Assembly: GCA_019414725.1 (NCBI GenBank) | Contig: DXLM01000112.1 | Span: 1-5,558, forward strand | DNA: 5,558 nucleotides | Source of the DNA: Bacteroides sp. | Lineage (GTDB): Bacteria; Bacteroidota; Bacteroidia; Bacteroidales; Bacteroidaceae | Reading direction: 5' to 3' | Part shown: positions 4,937 to 5,558 of the stretch, piece by piece | Layout of the letters: each line of letters starts with the position of its first letter | Position numbering within the stretch: the stretch's first letter is position 1 | Notes under the pieces: model-generated | Told to the model about the DNA's origin: nothing | The model's input: the letters and a program-made list of their open reading frames with translations, nothing else | Database searches by the model: none | Position numbers and translations under genes: made by a program

Positions 4937-5558
4937 ATGGATTATACAGAGCAGTTTATCCGGCTGAATTGCAGCTTGATGTCGGATTACAAAATGATGA
5001 AGCTGAATGCCGACATGAAATGCATGGGGCTGGGGTTGTATCTTGAAACGATATTGTTTCTGCGAAAACAGCAGGAATACAAACATGATTTTAACGAACT
5101 GGATTTGCTGGCCGATCAGTGGGGAGCTACCGTGGAAAATCTGCAACATCTTATTAAGGACTTCGATTTGTTTCTCATTACAGAGGACGGGTATTTCCGA
5201 TGTCTGTATCTGGACGAGGTGATGGGATATCAGAGCAAACTTTCCGAGCAACGTGCCGCTGCCGGCAGTAAGGGAGGGAGAAGCAGTAAGAAAAGTACGG
5301 TGAAAGCATCTGCAAAAGCAACTGCGTCTACAATAGGAAGGGGCAGAATCAACGAAGGGAAAAACGGTGATACGTCCTGCATGGATCGTAACGAGGAAAT
5401 CTACACGAAAAGTAATGATGCGCCCTGCATGGATAATAACGGGGAAGCCTACCTGAAAAGCGATGATACACCTTGCGTGGATTGTAACAAGGAAGCCTAC
5501 CTGAAAAGCGATGATACACCTTGCGTGGATTGTAACGGGGAAGTCTACCTGAAAAACG
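4937..5558 (+). CDS. DUF4373 / Lin1244-Lin1753-like N-terminal domain protein with Cys repeats (3' end missing)
   Basis: The ATG at 4937 is preceded by an in-frame TAA at 4922-4924, so the start is secure. The frame is open for 207 codons to the window edge, so the C terminus is unknown. Residues 1 to about 105 (FIRLNCSLMSDYKMMKL, MGLGLYLETILFLRKQ, then LYLDEVM) match the domain found in phage, plasmid and Bacteroides proteins and thought to be related to replication-initiator or primosomal winged-helix folds. SEQRAAAGSKGG (about 106-117) is the usual basic end of that domain. Residues about 118-144 are a Ser/Thr/Lys/Ala-rich linker. From D145 the protein consists of tandem 16-residue units of the form D-T-P-C-V-D-x-N-x-E-x-Y-L-K-S-D. 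Genes with this domain often flank Bacteroides capsule loci, but their job there is unknown. A DNA-binding role is inferred from the domain only. There is no signal peptide, so it should be cytoplasmic. Confidence 0.78.
   Translation, partial: MDYTEQFIRLNCSLMSDYKMMKLNADMKCMGLGLYLETILFLRKQQEYKHDFNELDLLADQWGATVENLQHLIKDFDLFLITEDGYFRCLYLDEVMGYQSKLSEQRAAAGSKGGRSSKKSTVKASAKATASTIGRGRINEGKNGDTSCMDRNEEIYTKSNDAPCMDNNGEAYLKSDDTPCVDCNKEAYLKSDDTPCVDCNGEVYLKN
5369..5558 (+). repeat. 48-bp in-frame tandem repeat array (16-residue Cys units)
   Basis: Four consecutive units start at 5369, 5417, 5465 and 5513, the last cut by the window edge after 46 bases. By hand count neighbouring units share 37/48, 40/48 and 42/46 bases, so similarity rises toward the 3' side. 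Each unit is exactly 16 codons and has Cys at position 4; units 3 and 4 gain a second Cys, giving C-V-D-C. A half-unit-like INEGKNG precedes the first. The array probably continues beyond the window. Confidence 0.9.

Noticed and set aside
4916..5251. 111-codon minus-strand frame
   Set aside because: It lies antisense to the DUF4373 domain, has no recognisable protein features, and the plus-strand frame has clear family resemblance and a secure start.
5369..5558. CRISPR array
   Set aside because: The repeats are contiguous without spacers, stay in frame, and diverge mainly by codon changes, so they are coding tandem repeats.

Overview
The window looks like chromosome of a Bacteroidales bacterium (Bacteroides, Phocaeicola or a close relative). 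Three things point there. The protein set is typical of the 3' end of a Bacteroides capsular/exopolysaccharide locus. The promoter-like sites fit the Bacteroides -33 TTTG / -7 TAnnTTTG pattern rather than the E. coli one. Most genes lack a strong Shine-Dalgarno sequence. This assignment comes from family recognition by eye, not from a database search.

Positions 1-3510 form a tightly packed plus-strand polysaccharide cluster: a 5'-truncated GNT-I/GT2-like glycosyltransferase, a GT4 (GT-B) glycosyltransferase, a WecG/TagA/CpsF (GT26) glycosyltransferase and a secreted YjbH-like protein. Gaps are 4-26 nt, so they are probably one operon whose promoter lies upstream of the window. The first three enzymes would build the repeat unit on a lipid carrier at the inner membrane, and the YjbH-like protein would act at the outer membrane. 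The first two genes are clearly AT-rich and the last two are more GC-balanced, as expected for a variable cargo joined to a conserved tail.

Positions 3511-3699 hold no intact gene. They contain a short relic matching the 3' end of the GT4 gene, then a promoter overlapped by a perfect 13-bp-arm palindrome. That palindrome directly precedes a two-gene toxin-antitoxin module (3700-4337): a small antitoxin-like protein and a PIN-family RNase toxin.

Positions 4338-4508 hold hairpins, including a terminator best oriented for the minus-strand gene that follows. That gene (4509-4718, minus) encodes a small protein with a possible helix-turn-helix, and its natural start seems cut off by a frame break at a run of seven A. 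A 175-nt divergent regulatory region (4762-4936) carries inverted repeats and promoter-like boxes. It leads into a plus-strand gene (4937 to the window end, incomplete) for a DUF4373 / Lin1244-Lin1753-like N-terminal domain protein. This protein carries a tandem array of 16-residue cysteine-containing repeats running off the edge.

The least ordinary features are the 48-nt coding repeat array, the GT4 relic after the polysaccharide operon, the operator-like palindrome of the toxin-antitoxin module, and the broken or slippage-dependent start of the small regulator-like gene.
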